Shown: positions 26,052 to 36,332 of the stretch, piece after piece
Layout of the letters: every line of letters begins with the position of its first letter
Position numbering within the stretch: position 1 is the first letter of the stretch
Source of the DNA: Paraburkholderia phytofirmans PsJN
GTDB lineage: Bacteria > Pseudomonadota > Gammaproteobacteria > Burkholderiales > Burkholderiaceae
DNA: 64,000 bases
Direction of reading: 5' to 3'
Assembly: GCF_000020125.1 (NCBI RefSeq)
Contig: NC_010676.1
Coordinates: forward strand, 1,860,001 to 1,924,000
Notes under the pieces: generated by a model
Databases searched by the model: none
The model's input: the letters and a program-made list of their open reading frames with translations, nothing else
Told to the model about the DNA's origin: nothing
Made by a program: the position numbers and the translations under genes

Positions 26052-27068
26052 CTAGAGAGAAGAAGCGGACTTCGCGATGAAACGCCGGTCGCGCGCCGCG
26101 CGCCAGCGCGCCACCAGATTCGGTATCAGCACCGACGCCAGCAACAGCACGCCCGTGACGATGGTGAGCGTTTCGCTGGACACGTCGTCGAGCGTGAGCG
26201 CATTTTTCAGCACGCCGATAATCAGCAGCGACAGCAGCACGCCGATCATCGAACCGCGTCCGCCGAAAATGCTCACGCCGCCGAACAGCACCGCCGCGAT
26301 CACCGACAATTCGAAACCTTCGCCGTTGTCGCCACGCGCGCTGGTGAAGCGCAGCGTATAGACGACGCCCGCCAGCGCGCTCATCGCGCCGGACAGCACG
26401 AAGAGACGCAAGCGGATCTTCGCTACTTCGATACCGGAGAATGCCGCGGCGGTCGGATTCGCGCCGATCGCGTAGAGACTGCGGCCGAACGCCGTGGATT
26501 GCAGCAGCACGGTGAACACAATCGCACCGACTATCACGATGACAAACGGCAATGGAATAAAACTCCCGCCCAGCGTGTCCATGCCGAACGCCGTATAAGC
26601 AGGCGGAAAATCCGCGACGGCCTGGTCGCCGAGCAATACATAGGCGAGTCCGCGAAACAGCGCCAACGTACCGATCGTGACCGCGAGCGAAGGCAGATTG
26701 AGCTTGACGATCACGAGGCCGTTCAGCAAGCCGGCCAACGCGCCGGCAACCAGCACCAGCACGATCACGAGCGGCATCGGCAAGCCCATATGCCACAGCA
26801 CGCCCATCAGCGCACTGGATGCGCCGAGCACCGACGCCACCGACAGATCGATTTCCGCGGCGACGATGATCAGCGTCATCGGCAGCGCCATCAACGCGAT
26901 TTCGGTCAGATCGGCCAATACGTTGCTCAGATTCGCGCCGGTCAGAAACACCGGCGACAGCAAGCGTCCAAGCGCCAGCGAGAGAATCAGCACGATCACC
27001 AGCAGCACTTCCCATTGCAGCGGCGTTTCGCGTTTGCGCGTGAGCAGCGCGGAATCGGGTTTAGCCAT
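26052..27068 (-). CDS. rhaQ: rhamnose ABC transporter permease RhaQ
   Basis: A 338-residue permease with about eight to ten helices. It carries the sugar-permease signature AEIDLSVASVLGASSALMG near residue 70 and GANPTAAAFSGIEVAKIR in the cytoplasmic loop that contacts the ATPase. It pairs with RhaP to form the channel. Its start overlaps the end of rhaP by eight bases. Confidence 0.9.
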   Translation of the reverse strand: MAKPDSALLTRKRETPLQWEVLLVIVLILSLALGRLLSPVFLTGANLSNVLADLTEIALMALPMTLIIVAAEIDLSVASVLGASSALMGVLWHMGLPMPLVIVLVLVAGALAGLLNGLVIVKLNLPSLAVTIGTLALFRGLAYVLLGDQAVADFPPAYTAFGMDTLGGSFIPLPFVIVIVGAIVFTVLLQSTAFGRSLYAIGANPTAAAFSGIEVAKIRLRLFVLSGAMSALAGVVYTLRFTSARGDNGEGFELSVIAAVLFGGVSIFGGRGSMIGVLLSLLIIGVLKNALTLDDVSSETLTIVTGVLLLASVLIPNLVARWRAARDRRFIAKSASSL

Positions 27069-28119
27069 GATCGCGTTTCCTCATCATGCGTTTGGCGACG
27101 GAGCGGGCCAGCAAGGTATCCGCGGTAATCGCGGCGACGATCAGCGCGCCTTCGATAGCCTGTTCCCAGAACGGCGACACGTGCAGCACCACCAGCGCGA
27201 TGCTGATCACGCCGAGCACGAGTGCGCCGAGCGTGGCGCCGAGTATCGTGCCGACACCACCGGTGATCGCCACGCTGCCCACCACGGCGGCAGCTACGAC
27301 CTGCAACTCGATGCCCTTCGCGGTGCTCGCATCCACGGTGCCGAAGCGGGCCAGCCACAACGCGCCGGCAAAACCGGCAATCGCACCGGACAACAGGAAA
27401 CCCGCCATCACGCGACGTTCGACGTTCACGCCGGCCAGACGCGCCGCCTCCGGATTCGAGCCGATCGCGTAGTGTTCGCGGCCGCCGCGAAACTGCTTGA
27501 GATAGACGGCGAGACCGATCAGCACGACGACCGCGATCAGCGCAAGTGTCGGGATGCCGAGCAAAGTGCCGGTGGCAAGACGCGAAAACGCATCGGGCAA
27601 ACTGGTCGCGTTGATCTGTCCGCCATGCACCCACGCGTAGTCCGCGCCGCGAAAAATGTACAGCGTGGACAGCGTGGCAACGAGTGATGGAACGCGCCCT
27701 ACGCCCACAAGCAGCGCGTTGATGGTGCCCGCCACAAGACCGATAGCGAGCCCCGCCGCCAACGCGACGATCACCGGCATATGCGGAAACGCGACATACA
27801 GACTGCCGACCGCATACGCGCTGATGCCGACCGTCGAGCCGACGGAGAGATCGATGTGGCGCATCAGGATCACCACCGTCATGCCGGCCGTCAGCAAGCT
27901 GATAATCGACACATTCAGCAGCACGTCGCGCAGATTCTGCAGGTTCAGGAACTGCGGCTTGGCGAGCCCGGTGCCCACGATCAGCAGAACCAGCACAACG
28001 AAGAGCGTCGTCTCGCGGCTCTTCGCGATGCTCGCCGCGAAACCGCCCGGCGAACTCGCCGCGCGCTTCGGGACCGGCGCCTGCACCGGCGCGGCATGAG
28101 TGGAAGAGTGGCGCATCAT
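27061..28119 (-). CDS. rhaP: rhamnose ABC transporter permease RhaP
   Basis: A 352-residue permease with a cytoplasmic N-terminal extension of about 35 residues, then eight to ten helices. The family signature is [19 protein letters not shown], and the ATPase-contact loop includes [17 protein letters not shown]. It overlaps rhaT upstream by four bases (ATGA) and rhaQ downstream by eight, so the three are translationally coupled. Confidence 0.92.
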   Translation of the reverse strand: MMRHSSTHAAPVQAPVPKRAASSPGGFAASIAKSRETTLFVVLVLLIVGTGLAKPQFLNLQNLRDVLLNVSIISLLTAGMTVVILMRHIDLSVGSTVGISAYAVGSLYVAFPHMPVIVALAAGLAIGLVAGTINALLVGVGRVPSLVATLSTLYIFRGADYAWVHGGQINATSLPDAFSRLATGTLLGIPTLALIAVVVLIGLAVYLKQFRGGREHYAIGSNPEAARLAGVNVERRVMAGFLLSGAIAGFAGALWLARFGTVDASTAKGIELQVVAAAVVGSVAITGGVGTILGATLGALVLGVISIALVVLHVSPFWEQAIEGALIVAAITADTLLARSVAKRMMRKRDHG

Positions 28120-29645
28120 GCGGCGTGCCCCAGCGGTGGCATGGGTTGGCCGAGCGCGGCGCCCATGATGCGTTCTTCGTCGGCGTCGGCGCGCGCTATA
28201 TCCGCGCTGATACGCCCCTCGTGCATCACCAGCACGCGGTCGGCCATGCCGAGCACTTCCGGCAATTCGCTCGAAATCATCAGCACCGCCATGCCGTCGC
28301 GCACCAGTTCGGCGAGCGCGCTATACACCTCGGCCTTCGCGCCGACATCGATACCGCGCGTAGGTTCGTCGATGATCAATACTTTCGGTCCGGTGGCCAG
28401 CCATTTGCCGAGCACGACCTTCTGCTGATTCCCGCCCGACAACGTGCCGACCGGCGCGTTGGGATCTCCCGCCTTCAGACGCAAGCGCGTGCCCCATTGA
28501 TTGGCGAGTTGCGTCTCGCTGCGCGCGGAGATGAGCCCGTGTTTGACGAGCCGGCCGAGCACCGTCATCGACGCATTGCGCGCAATGCTCAATTCCAGTG
28601 CGAGCCCCTGCTGCCTACGATCCTCCGGCACCAGTGCGAGCCCGGCGCGCACGGCGGCAGCGGGCCGCCCCGCGGTGAGACGTTTGCCGGCGATCCAGAT
28701 TTCGCCCGAGTCGAGCGGATCGATGCCGAAGATCGCTCGCGCGACTTCACTACGCCCCGCGCCGACCAGTCCGGCTAGCGCGACGATCTCGCCCGCGCGG
28801 ACGTCGAAGGAAATGTCCTTGAAGACACCGACGCGCGTGAGGCCGCGCACCGACAGACGCACTTCGCCAGGCGGCCGTTCGGCCTTGGGATAGAACGTCT
28901 CCAGATCCCGGCCGACCATTTTGGCAACGATCGCTTCCGTGTTGAGATCAGTGGTCAAACCATCGAATACTTTCGCGCCGTCGCGCATGATCGTGACGCG
29001 TTGTGTCAGCGCGAATACTTCGTCAAGCCGGTGCGTGATGAACAGGATCGCCACATCACGCTCGCGCAGTTTGCGCACGATGGTGAAGAGCCGCTCCACT
29101 TCCGGCAGCGATAGCGCTGCGGTCGGTTCGTCCATGATCAGCACGTTCGCGTTTAGCGACAATGCCTTGGCAATTTCGATCACCTGCTGATCGGCAATCG
29201 ACAAACCGCGCACCAGTTGATCGGCCCGCAGATCGACACCGAGCGACGCCAGCAAGCCGTCCACCTCGCGGCGCATCGCGTCGTACTGAATCCGGCCGAT
29301 GCGGTCCACAGGCTGCCGTCCCATGAAGATGTTCTCCGCGATCGACAGATCGAAGAACAGCGTCGGTTCCTGATAGATGACCGCGAGCCCGGCGTCGCGT
29401 GCCTCGGCGGGCGTCGCGAAGCGGCGCGCCTCGCCGTCCACCACCAGTTCGCCGGTGTCCGGCTGATGCACGCCCGCCAGAATCTTCACGACCGTCGATT
29501 TGCCGGCGCCGTTTTCGCCTAGCAAGGCATGCACTTCGCCGGGCCAGAGCGCGAGATCGCCGTCGGATAGCGCGCGAACCCGTCCGAATGATTTACTCGC
29601 ATGCCGTAATTCGAGCCTCGGCACAGCGGATGTGGGTTGCTGCAC
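28116..29645 (-). CDS. rhaT: rhamnose ABC transporter ATP-binding protein (two cassettes)
   Basis: A 509-residue protein with two tandem ABC cassettes, as in RbsA-type sugar ATPases. Cassette 1 has Walker [10 protein letters not shown] and Walker [12 protein letters not shown]. Cassette 2 has the degenerate A-site [10 protein letters not shown], signature [15 protein letters not shown] and [13 protein letters not shown]. The GTG start is chosen because AAGGAG lies upstream; the earlier in-frame codon lacks a site. The name follows the Rhizobium RhaT ATPase, not the E. coli rhamnose symporter of the same name. Confidence 0.92.
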   Translation of the reverse strand: MQQPTSAVPRLELRHASKSFGRVRALSDGDLALWPGEVHALLGENGAGKSTVVKILAGVHQPDTGELVVDGEARRFATPAEARDAGLAVIYQEPTLFFDLSIAENIFMGRQPVDRIGRIQYDAMRREVDGLLASLGVDLRADQLVRGLSIADQQVIEIAKALSLNANVLIMDEPTAALSLPEVERLFTIVRKLRERDVAILFITHRLDEVFALTQRVTIMRDGAKVFDGLTTDLNTEAIVAKMVGRDLETFYPKAERPPGEVRLSVRGLTRVGVFKDISFDVRAGEIVALAGLVGAGRSEVARAIFGIDPLDSGEIWIAGKRLTAGRPAAAVRAGLALVPEDRRQQGLALELSIARNASMTVLGRLVKHGLISARSETQLANQWGTRLRLKAGDPNAPVGTLSGGNQQKVVLGKWLATGPKVLIIDEPTRGIDVGAKAEVYSALAELVRDGMAVLMISSELPEVLGMADRVLVMHEGRISADIARADADEERIMGAALGQPMPPLGHAA

Positions 29646-29662
29646 TGCGTGTCTCCTTCTTT

Positions 29663-30556
29663 CTAGATGCGGTAGCAACGTTCCGCGTTGCGGCAAAACA
29701 ATGCTTCTTTTTCGGCGACGCTCGCGACCTCAACGATCGACGCATACGCATGCCACAAATCCGCGTAAGAACCGAACAGCCGGTCGACCGGAAAGTTCGA
29801 GGCGAACATCGCTCGCTCGACGCCGAACGTATCGATCGTTTCGAGCACGTAAGGGCGCAGGCTTTCCACAGTCCACCGATGATCGAACATCGCGAGTCCG
29901 CTGATTTTTACGGCGATATTCGGGCAGTCCGCGAGCAAACGCATGCCTTCGCGCCACGCGCGATAGCCGGCCACGCTGCCGCGGTCGACGAACATGCCCG
30001 CGTGATTGATCACGAACTGCGTGTCGCCATGCGCGCGCGCAAGCGCTGCCGCCTCTTCCATCTGTGACGGATACAGTTGCAGATCGAACGACATGCCGTA
30101 ACGGCGCAACAACGCAAAATGCTCGCGCCACTGCCGCTCGCGCATGAGATGACGGCCGACATAATCAAACAGCTTGTTCTCGTGCACGTTCAGAATCTGC
30201 CGTACTCCACGCGTGTTGGCGAACGACGCATGCGCTTCGAGCACGGCCGGCGCATTCGGCGCGGACAGATCCACCGCGGCGACGATCGCGTTCGGCATAC
30301 CGCACGATTCCTTGCGATCAGCAATCGCCTGCAGCCAGCGCGTTTCTTCGACCGGAGCGGCGGGATCGTGATTCGCTTCCACGTGCACGAGTTTCAGCAC
30401 GTCGATATCGCCCGCTTCGCCCAACAGATCGTCGAGCAGGTAGTCGTGTTTCAGATCGCGCGCGTCGCCAACGAACGACACGCCCGGGTTTTCCAGCCAC
30501 GGATAGCGATGCGTTTTCAGATCCCACAAGTGAATATGCGAATCGACCACCTGCAT
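29663..30556 (-). CDS. amidohydrolase, probable L-rhamnono-1,4-lactonase
   Basis: A 297-residue TIM-barrel amidohydrolase. The metal-binding DSHIHLWD is at the N-terminus, VHVEANHDP follows, and the late [13 protein letters not shown] motif is typical of sugar lactonases of the L-fuconolactonase/L-rhamnono-lactonase group (COG3618). In the cluster it would open L-rhamnono-1,4-lactone to L-rhamnonate, the second catabolic step. It lies between the mutarotase and the transporter genes in one leftward unit. Confidence 0.88.
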   Translation of the reverse strand: MQVVDSHIHLWDLKTHRYPWLENPGVSFVGDARDLKHDYLLDDLLGEAGDIDVLKLVHVEANHDPAAPVEETRWLQAIADRKESCGMPNAIVAAVDLSAPNAPAVLEAHASFANTRGVRQILNVHENKLFDYVGRHLMRERQWREHFALLRRYGMSFDLQLYPSQMEEAAALARAHGDTQFVINHAGMFVDRGSVAGYRAWREGMRLLADCPNIAVKISGLAMFDHRWTVESLRPYVLETIDTFGVERAMFASNFPVDRLFGSYADLWHAYASIVEVASVAEKEALFCRNAERCYRI

Positions 30557-30623
30557 GCGACATCCTCCGTCGGGTGAAAATCGTTTCGAGGTTTGAGGTC
30601 CAGTCGGATCGGATCAGCTCAAT

Positions 30624-30947
30624 TCAACTCAGCGAGTTCAAATGGAAGACCGGTTCGAGCGGCTGCTGTACAGGCGTGTGATCTGGGCCCGTGTGCATGA
30701 TGTCGGCCATGTAGTCCCACCATTTGCGCATTACATCGAGTTGCGGCAATTCGTCCATGGTGTGATGGCTGTTGCGCGTGAGGATGGCGAACAGATGATT
30801 CGAATCGGGATCGAAGAAAATCCGGTAGTCGCGCACGCCGGCGTTGTGCAACGCGTCAACCAGCTCAGGCCAGATTTGCGCATGACGTCGTTCGTATTCC
30901 TCGCGCATGCCGGGGTTGAGCACCATCCGGAAAGCGATTGTCTCCAT
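30624..30947 (-). CDS. rhaM: L-rhamnose mutarotase
   Basis: A 107-residue protein matching Rha[26 protein letters not shown] at the start, [15 protein letters not shown] in the middle, and the C-terminal WWDYMADIM. It interconverts the anomers of L-rhamnose, feeding the dehydrogenase with the preferred form. It is the first gene of the leftward transport unit and faces the divergent LysR gene. Confidence 0.93.
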   Translation of the reverse strand: METIAFRMVLNPGMREEYERRHAQIWPELVDALHNAGVRDYRIFFDPDSNHLFAILTRNSHHTMDELPQLDVMRKWWDYMADIMHTGPDHTPVQQPLEPVFHLNSLS

Positions 30948-31009
30948 TGCGGCCTGTCTCCCGTCGTATCCGGGCGCTTTTCCAGCGAAACGTGGAAGCG
31001 TCTGATACG

Positions 31010-31055
31010 ACTATAATTCCTGCGTCGATAGCATCTCAATCCGAAGTTGGGATTG
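31010..31055. promoter_or_regulatory. divergent rhaM / LysR promoter with palindromic operator
   Basis: On the minus strand TTGAGA and TATAGT are separated by 18 bases and point toward rhaM. On the plus strand TATAAT (31012-31017) overlaps the same -10 and points toward the LysR gene. The palindrome CAATCC-N7-GGATTG (31037-31055) overlaps the minus-strand -35. Its dyad and size fit a LysR-type site. This would let one protein control both directions. Confidence 0.65.
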
Positions 31056-31086
31056 GGCGATCCACAAACCGAATCGCACCCGACCC

Positions 31087-32094
31087 ATGAGCCAACATTC
31101 AGCCACCGTCGCACTCGTCAATCGGCTCAAGTTCAAGCACCTCGCGCTGCTCGTCGCGCTCGACGACGCGCGCAATCTCCATCAGGCCGCCGAGGCCGTC
31201 AACGTGGCCCAGCCGAGCGCGAGCCGCATGCTCGGCGATATCGAAGAAGCGTTCGGCTTCCTGCTGTTCGAGCGCAACGCGCGCGGCATGACGCCCACGC
31301 CGCTCGGCGTGGTCACGCTGGCTTACGCAAGGCGTGCGCTCGCCGAGCTGACCCGTTTCGCCGAAGACCTCGACGTGAAACGCCGCGGCGGTCACGGGCA
31401 ATTGACGGTCGGCGCGATTATGGGCGCCGCGCCCGATCTGCTGGCCATGGCGGTCGCCGCGCTGAAGACCGAGAGCCCGCTGCTGAACGTGCGCATTCTC
31501 GGCGAAACCAGCGACCAGGTCGTGCAATTGCTGCATCGCCGCGAAGTCGACCTGGCGCTCGGGCGACTGACAAGTCCGCTGCAACACAACGATTTTAGTT
31601 TCGAGCCGCTCGCGCGCGAGACCTTGTTGCTGGTGGTGCGCTCGGTGCATCCGCTCGCGCAGCGCGCGCGCCTTGGCTTGCGTGAACTGATCGACTGGCC
31701 GTGGGTGGCCCAACCCGTCACCAGTCCGGCGCGCGTGCTGTTCGAAGAGGAACTCGCGCGTGCGGGACTCGCCACGCCGGTGAATCTGACCGAATGCGCG
31801 TCGATCTTCGCCACGCTGCAATTGCTCGAGAATTACGATGCGGTGGCGATGCTGCCCGAGTCGGTGGTACGCGATCATTTGCGTGGCAAACTGCTGGTCG
31901 CATTGCCGCTCGAAATCGGCAAGTCTCTCTCCGGTTTCGGTATTCTCACGCGCAAGGAAGAACCGCTCGCCGAACCGGCGTTGCGTTTCATCGACCTGTT
32001 GCGCGGTTTCTCGCGCAAGCTCAAGCGCGACGACACCACCGCGGCCGCCGCCGACTCCGTGATCGTGTCTTCGGCTTCGGCTTCGCTGAATTGA
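31087..32094 (+). CDS. LysR-family regulator of the rhamnose cluster
   Basis: A 335-residue regulator. The winged helix-turn-helix is at residues 14-75 (LALLVALDDARNLHQAAEAV, with AQPSASRMLGDIEEAFG). The ligand-binding domain follows (LTVGAIMGAAPDLL onward). An Ala/Ser-rich tail of about 25 residues ends the protein. It lies between the two leftward rhamnose units, divergent from rhaM and convergent with the dehydrogenase gene, so it most likely senses an intermediate of this pathway. That role is inferred from position. Confidence 0.9.
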   Translation: MSQHSATVALVNRLKFKHLALLVALDDARNLHQAAEAVNVAQPSASRMLGDIEEAFGFLLFERNARGMTPTPLGVVTLAYARRALAELTRFAEDLDVKRRGGHGQLTVGAIMGAAPDLLAMAVAALKTESPLLNVRILGETSDQVVQLLHRREVDLALGRLTSPLQHNDFSFEPLARETLLLVVRSVHPLAQRARLGLRELIDWPWVAQPVTSPARVLFEEELARAGLATPVNLTECASIFATLQLLENYDAVAMLPESVVRDHLRGKLLVALPLEIGKSLSGFGILTRKEEPLAEPALRFIDLLRGFSRKLKRDDTTAAAADSVIVSSASASLN

Positions 32095-32110
32095 CATCCG
32101 CATCGGCGCG

Positions 32111-32893
32111 TTACTGCAAGTTGACGAAGAGACCACCGTCCACCAGCAACGCCGCGCCCGTCACATAGCGCGCGCGGTCGGAAGCGAGGAACGTCACGCA
32201 ATCGGCGACATCTTCCGGGCGGCCCAGTCTGCCGAGCGGAATACGCTTTTCGAAGTAGGCTTTTTTCGCTTCGTCGGCGAGGTCTTGCGCATTCAGGTCG
32301 GTGGCGATGGTGCCCGGCATCACCGAGTTGCAGCGAATGCCATACGGTCCCAACGCCACCGCGCAGGATTGCATCAGCGAATGCACGCCGGCCTTGGTCG
32401 GCGTGTAATGCGTTTGCATGCCACCGCCCACTAGCGCGCTGATCGAACTCGTCGCCACGATCGCGCCGCCTGTGCCCTGCAATTTCATCTGTTGCGCGGC
32501 GGCTTGCGTGACGTAGAACGCGCCGTTCAGATTGACCGCCACCGTCGACTCCAGCACTTCCGGCGGCATGTCGAGAAACGCGTGGAACGGACAAATACCG
32601 GCGTTGCTGGCGAGCACGTCGACTTTGCCAAAAGCTTCGACCGTATGGCGCACCAACTGCTGACCGGTTTCGCGCGCGGCGACGTTGCCCTCGATCGCAA
32701 TCACGCGCCGCCCGAGCGCCTCGATTTCGGCGACCACTTCCGCGACCGCGGAGCGGCGTCCATACGATACGTCGTTATCGCCCCAGTAGTTGATCGCCAC
32801 GTCCGCGCCTTCGGCGGCGCACGCAACCGCTATCGCGCGGCCAATGCCACGCGAGCCGCCGGTGACGATCACGACCTTGTCCTTGAGCAGCAC
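32111..32893 (-). CDS. SDR oxidoreductase, probable L-rhamnose 1-dehydrogenase
   Basis: A 260-residue short-chain dehydrogenase. The cofactor motif is VTGGSRGIGRA, the structural motif is SNAG, and the active site has Ser in SSISAL and Tyr/Lys in HYTPTKAG. Downstream are the family's PGTIATDLN and the C-terminal VDGG. Context makes oxidation of L-rhamnose to the lactone the most likely reaction, the first step of the non-phosphorylating route. It ends the leftward unit that starts with the second dehydrogenase. Confidence 0.88.
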   Translation of the reverse strand: MLLKDKVVIVTGGSRGIGRAIAVACAAEGADVAINYWGDNDVSYGRRSAVAEVVAEIEALGRRVIAIEGNVAARETGQQLVRHTVEAFGKVDVLASNAGICPFHAFLDMPPEVLESTVAVNLNGAFYVTQAAAQQMKLQGTGGAIVATSSISALVGGGMQTHYTPTKAGVHSLMQSCAVALGPYGIRCNSVMPGTIATDLNAQDLADEAKKAYFEKRIPLGRLGRPEDVADCVTFLASDRARYVTGAALLVDGGLFVNLQ

Positions 32894-32938
32894 GTCATTC
32901 TCCTTTTATGTCTCTACCTTGCGACGAATTGCGCGCAA

Positions 32939-34117
32939 TCACCGTGGATAAGGCCGCACCAACGCGCATTCCGGATTCAGCCTCACGCCGAAACCCGGCG
33001 TGTCCGGCACCTTCATGCGTCCATTCACCGGTACTGGTTCGTCGAGCAGCAGCGGTGTGAACATCGGCACGACTTCGTCGGCCTTGGGCGCCATCATCAG
33101 AAACTCGGCGAACGGCGAGTTGTGCCGGGTGACCACGAAGTGATAGCTATACACCGATGAACCGTGCGGCACCACCATCACATTGTGCGCATCGGCGAGC
33201 GCGGAGATCTTGATCAATTCGGTAATGCCGCCGCACCAGCCGACATCCGGTTGAATCAGATCGCAGCATTGCATTTCGAGCAGCATGCGAAAGCCCCAGC
33301 GCGTCGCTTCGTGTTCACCGGTCGACACCATCATGCCGCGTGGCACGTTGCGGCGCAGTTCGGCGTAACCCCAGTAGTCGTCGGGCGGCAGGCATTCTTC
33401 GATCCATTTCAGGCCGTATTCGTGCGCGGCTTGCGCAAGCCGCGTTGCGTACGGCACGTCGAGGCTCATCCAGCAGTCGTACATCAGCCAGAAGTCGTCG
33501 CCGACGCGGCTGCGCATGTCCGCGAGTTTCTCCAGATTCTGCTTGAGGCCTGCTTCGCCTTCGGCCGGACCATGCTGCAACGGCAGCTTGCCGCCGATGA
33601 AACCCATCTCCTTCGCCAGATCGGGCCGCGCACCGGTCGCATAGAACACGAGTTCGTCGCGCACCGGACCTCCCAATAGCTGGTACACCGGCTCCTTGCG
33701 CACTTTCGCGAGCAGATCCCACAACGCGAGATCGACGCCCGAGATCGTATTCAGCACCACGCCTTTGCGACCGTAGTACAAAGTCGAGAAATACATCTGA
33801 TCCCACATCTTCTCGATGTCGGTCACGAGTTGGCCTTCGAGAAACCGCGCGAGATGTTTCTCGACGATGAACGCGCCGATCTCGCCGCCCGTCGTTACCG
33901 CAAAACCGACGGTGCCGTCGCTCGCTTCGATCTCCACCACCAGCGTACCCAGCACATTGATACCGAACGACTGGCGGCTCTGGCGATACTCCGGATAACG
34001 CGCCATCGGTGTTGAGATGTGATCGTCGATCCAGTGTCCGCCGGGTTGGTCGTGATAATCCGCACCGCCTCCGCGGACGATGAAGGCACGCACGTGCCGG
34101 ATGGTAGGCATGGCCAT
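32939..34117 (-). CDS. rhmD: L-rhamnonate dehydratase
   Basis: A 392-residue enolase-superfamily enzyme. It carries the RhmD-specific N-terminal stretches [17 protein letters not shown] and [12 protein letters not shown]. Metal ligands are likely in YDCWMS, EECLPP and STGEHE, and the catalytic His is in [13 protein letters not shown]. It dehydrates L-rhamnonate to 2-keto-3-deoxy-L-rhamnonate. The strong match to RhmD is the best evidence that the cluster is for rhamnose rather than fucose. Confidence 0.93.
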   Translation of the reverse strand: MAMPTIRHVRAFIVRGGGADYHDQPGGHWIDDHISTPMARYPEYRQSRQSFGINVLGTLVVEIEASDGTVGFAVTTGGEIGAFIVEKHLARFLEGQLVTDIEKMWDQMYFSTLYYGRKGVVLNTISGVDLALWDLLAKVRKEPVYQLLGGPVRDELVFYATGARPDLAKEMGFIGGKLPLQHGPAEGEAGLKQNLEKLADMRSRVGDDFWLMYDCWMSLDVPYATRLAQAAHEYGLKWIEECLPPDDYWGYAELRRNVPRGMMVSTGEHEATRWGFRMLLEMQCCDLIQPDVGWCGGITELIKISALADAHNVMVVPHGSSVYSYHFVVTRHNSPFAEFLMMAPKADEVVPMFTPLLLDEPVPVNGRMKVPDTPGFGVRLNPECALVRPYPR

Positions 34118-34153
34118 GAATGGGGCTCCGTTATGAGTGCGTCGAGCGAGCGC

Positions 34154-35482
34154 CTAGCGGGCGCGATGCAGTAAGGTTTCGAAAGTTGTGCGCGACTGGG
34201 CCGGATCGCGGCGCAAGAGCGTGCCTATCAGCAGCGCGGCGAGCAGACTCGACACGCCCAGCACGACCAGTCCCGCCGAGGTCGACGCAAACGCGTGTTC
34301 CGCCGCGGTGCGCAGGCTCGGCGCAATGAAGCCGCCGAGTCCGCCGAGCGAATTGATCAATGCAATGCCGCCCGCCGCGGCGGCGCCTGTGAGATAACGC
34401 GTGGGGAAGGTCCAGAAGAGCGGCTGCGCGGCAATGAAACCGCTTGCCGCGCAACACAGCGCCAGCAAGCCGAACAGCGGGCTATGCACAAGTCCCGACA
34501 CGCCAATGCCAAGTCCGGCGACGATCAGCAACACCACCGCCCAACGCCGATGCTCACCCGTGCGATCCGCACGGCGCGGCACATACCAGGTCACGGCCAA
34601 CGCGCACAGCCACGGCAACGCGGCGACGAGTCCCACGCGCAAGCCGACCGTCGTGCCCAGGAATGCCGCCACCTGTTGGGGCAGATAAAAGATCACGCCG
34701 TACACGCTCATCTGGATCAGCAGATAGATTGCCGACAGCAGCAACACGCGACGGTCCACCAGCGCTGCGAGAATGCGATGCGGACCGTGCGCGGACGCGA
34801 GCAGCGCGTCTTCGTCGAGAGCCGCGCGCAAGCTGGCGCGCTCTTGCGGTTCGAGCCAACGCGCGTCTTCGGGACGATTGTCTAGATACCAGAAGGCCCA
34901 CACGCCCACCGCCGAAGCCAGCGCGCCCTCCACCAGAAAGAGCCATTGCCAGCCGGTCAGGCCGAGTGCACCGTGCAATTCGAGCAGCGAGCCTGACAAT
35001 GGGCTGCCGAAAATAAACGCCAGCGGCGCGCCGAAATAAAACACGCCCACCGCGCGCGCTCGGGCCGATTGCGGAAACCAGTGCGTGAGGTAATAGATCA
35101 CGCCGGGAAAGAAACCCGCCTCGGCGACGCCGAGCAGAAACCGCAGCGTATAGAAAGCCGTGGGCGTATGAGCGAGGCACATCGCTGCCGACACGAGCCC
35201 CCATGTCACCATGATCCGGCACATCCATACACGCGCGCCGACCCGATGCAGCAGCAGATTGCTCGGGACTTCGAACAATGCATAGCCGATGAAGAACACG
35301 CCCGCACCGAACGCAAACGCCGCATTCGACAGACCGGTATCGTGCTGCAAGGCCTTCTGCGCGAAACCGATATTGGCGCGATCGAGAAACGCCAGCACGT
35401 ACATCAGCAGCAGAAACGGCAGCAGCCGTCGCATGACCTTGCTGTTGATGGCCTCGAGTGAAACGGGCGCATGCGCTTCCAT
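34154..35482 (-). CDS. MFS transporter (anion:cation symporter family), probable rhamnonate carrier
   Basis: A 442-residue, 12-helix transporter of the phthalate/glucarate symporter type. It has LAFLDRANIGFAQKAL in loop 1, FEVPSNLLLHRVGARVW, and RFLLGVAEAGFFPGVIYYL. Relatives move sugar acids, so L-rhamnonate uptake is plausible beside rhmD. It is the second gene of the leftward catabolic unit, giving the cluster a second uptake system besides the ABC transporter. Confidence 0.88.
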   Translation of the reverse strand: MEAHAPVSLEAINSKVMRRLLPFLLLMYVLAFLDRANIGFAQKALQHDTGLSNAAFAFGAGVFFIGYALFEVPSNLLLHRVGARVWMCRIMVTWGLVSAAMCLAHTPTAFYTLRFLLGVAEAGFFPGVIYYLTHWFPQSARARAVGVFYFGAPLAFIFGSPLSGSLLELHGALGLTGWQWLFLVEGALASAVGVWAFWYLDNRPEDARWLEPQERASLRAALDEDALLASAHGPHRILAALVDRRVLLLSAIYLLIQMSVYGVIFYLPQQVAAFLGTTVGLRVGLVAALPWLCALAVTWYVPRRADRTGEHRRWAVVLLIVAGLGIGVSGLVHSPLFGLLALCCAASGFIAAQPLFWTFPTRYLTGAAAAGGIALINSLGGLGGFIAPSLRTAAEHAFASTSAGLVVLGVSSLLAALLIGTLLRRDPAQSRTTFETLLHRAR

Positions 35483-35579
35483 GTCGTCTCCTTCGCAGAG
35501 CGCGCCCGCTCGGCGGCTCCGCGTTTTTCTTATCTTGTGGACCGCTGCCGAACTCAGGCGCGCTTCATACCACAGCGCC

Positions 35580-36332
35580 TCAGTATGTTGCGCGGCCGCC
35601 GGACAGATCGAATACCGAGCCGGTGCTGAACGCGCAGTCCTCCGACGAGAGCCACAGAATCAGCGACGCCGCTTCTTCGGGCATCAGAAAGCGGTTCATC
35701 GGAATCTTCGAGAGCATGTAGTCGATGTGCTGTTGCGACATCGAGTCGAAGATTTCGGTTTTGGCCGCGGCGGGCGTGACGGCATTGACGAGAATGTTCT
35801 TCGTTGCCAGTTCTTTGCCGAGCGATTTGGTCAGGCCGATAAGGCCTGCCTTGGAGGCGCTGTAGTGCGAGGCGTTCGGGTTGCCTTCCTTGCCGGCCAC
35901 CGACGCGATATTGACGATCCTGCCATAGCCCTGCTTGAGCATTTGCGGCACGACCGCGCGGCAAGTGAGATACGGGCCGATCAGGTTGACGTCGATCACG
36001 CGGCGCCAGACGTCGGGTTCCAGTTCCCACGTGGTGCCGTTGCCGCCGGTGATGCCGGCGCAGTTGATCAGCACGTCGATCGCGCCGTGATCAGCGACTG
36101 TTTGCGCCACGGCCTGCGCGACGGCGGCTTCCTGCGTGAGTTCGACGCAGACCGCGGTGACTTTGCCCAGTTCGCTGAGCTCACGCTGGCTGCGCGCGAG
36201 GCGTTCGGCGTCCACGTCCCATAGCGCGACCGACGAGCCCGAGTTCAGCGCCCGTTGCGCCACCGCGTAGCCGATGCCACGCGCGCCGCCGGTAATGGCG
36301 ACGACGCGCCCCTCCAGATCGATTCGATTCAT
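35580..36332 (-). CDS. SDR oxidoreductase, probable 2-keto-3-deoxy-L-rhamnonate 4-dehydrogenase
   Basis: A 250-residue short-chain dehydrogenase. The cofactor motif is ITGGARGIGYA, then NCAG, an active site with Ser in NIASVAGKEG and Tyr/Lys in HYSASKAG, and TPAAAKTEIF. In the diketo-hydrolase version of rhamnose catabolism this step gives 2,4-diketo-3-deoxyrhamnonate. It is the first gene of the unit with the MFS transporter, rhmD and the first dehydrogenase. The hydrolase that would finish the route is not found here. Confidence 0.85.
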   Translation of the reverse strand: MNRIDLEGRVVAITGGARGIGYAVAQRALNSGSSVALWDVDAERLARSQRELSELGKVTAVCVELTQEAAVAQAVAQTVADHGAIDVLINCAGITGGNGTTWELEPDVWRRVIDVNLIGPYLTCRAVVPQMLKQGYGRIVNIASVAGKEGNPNASHYSASKAGLIGLTKSLGKELATKNILVNAVTPAAAKTEIFDSMSQQHIDYMLSKIPMNRFLMPEEAASLILWLSSEDCAFSTGSVFDLSGGRATY

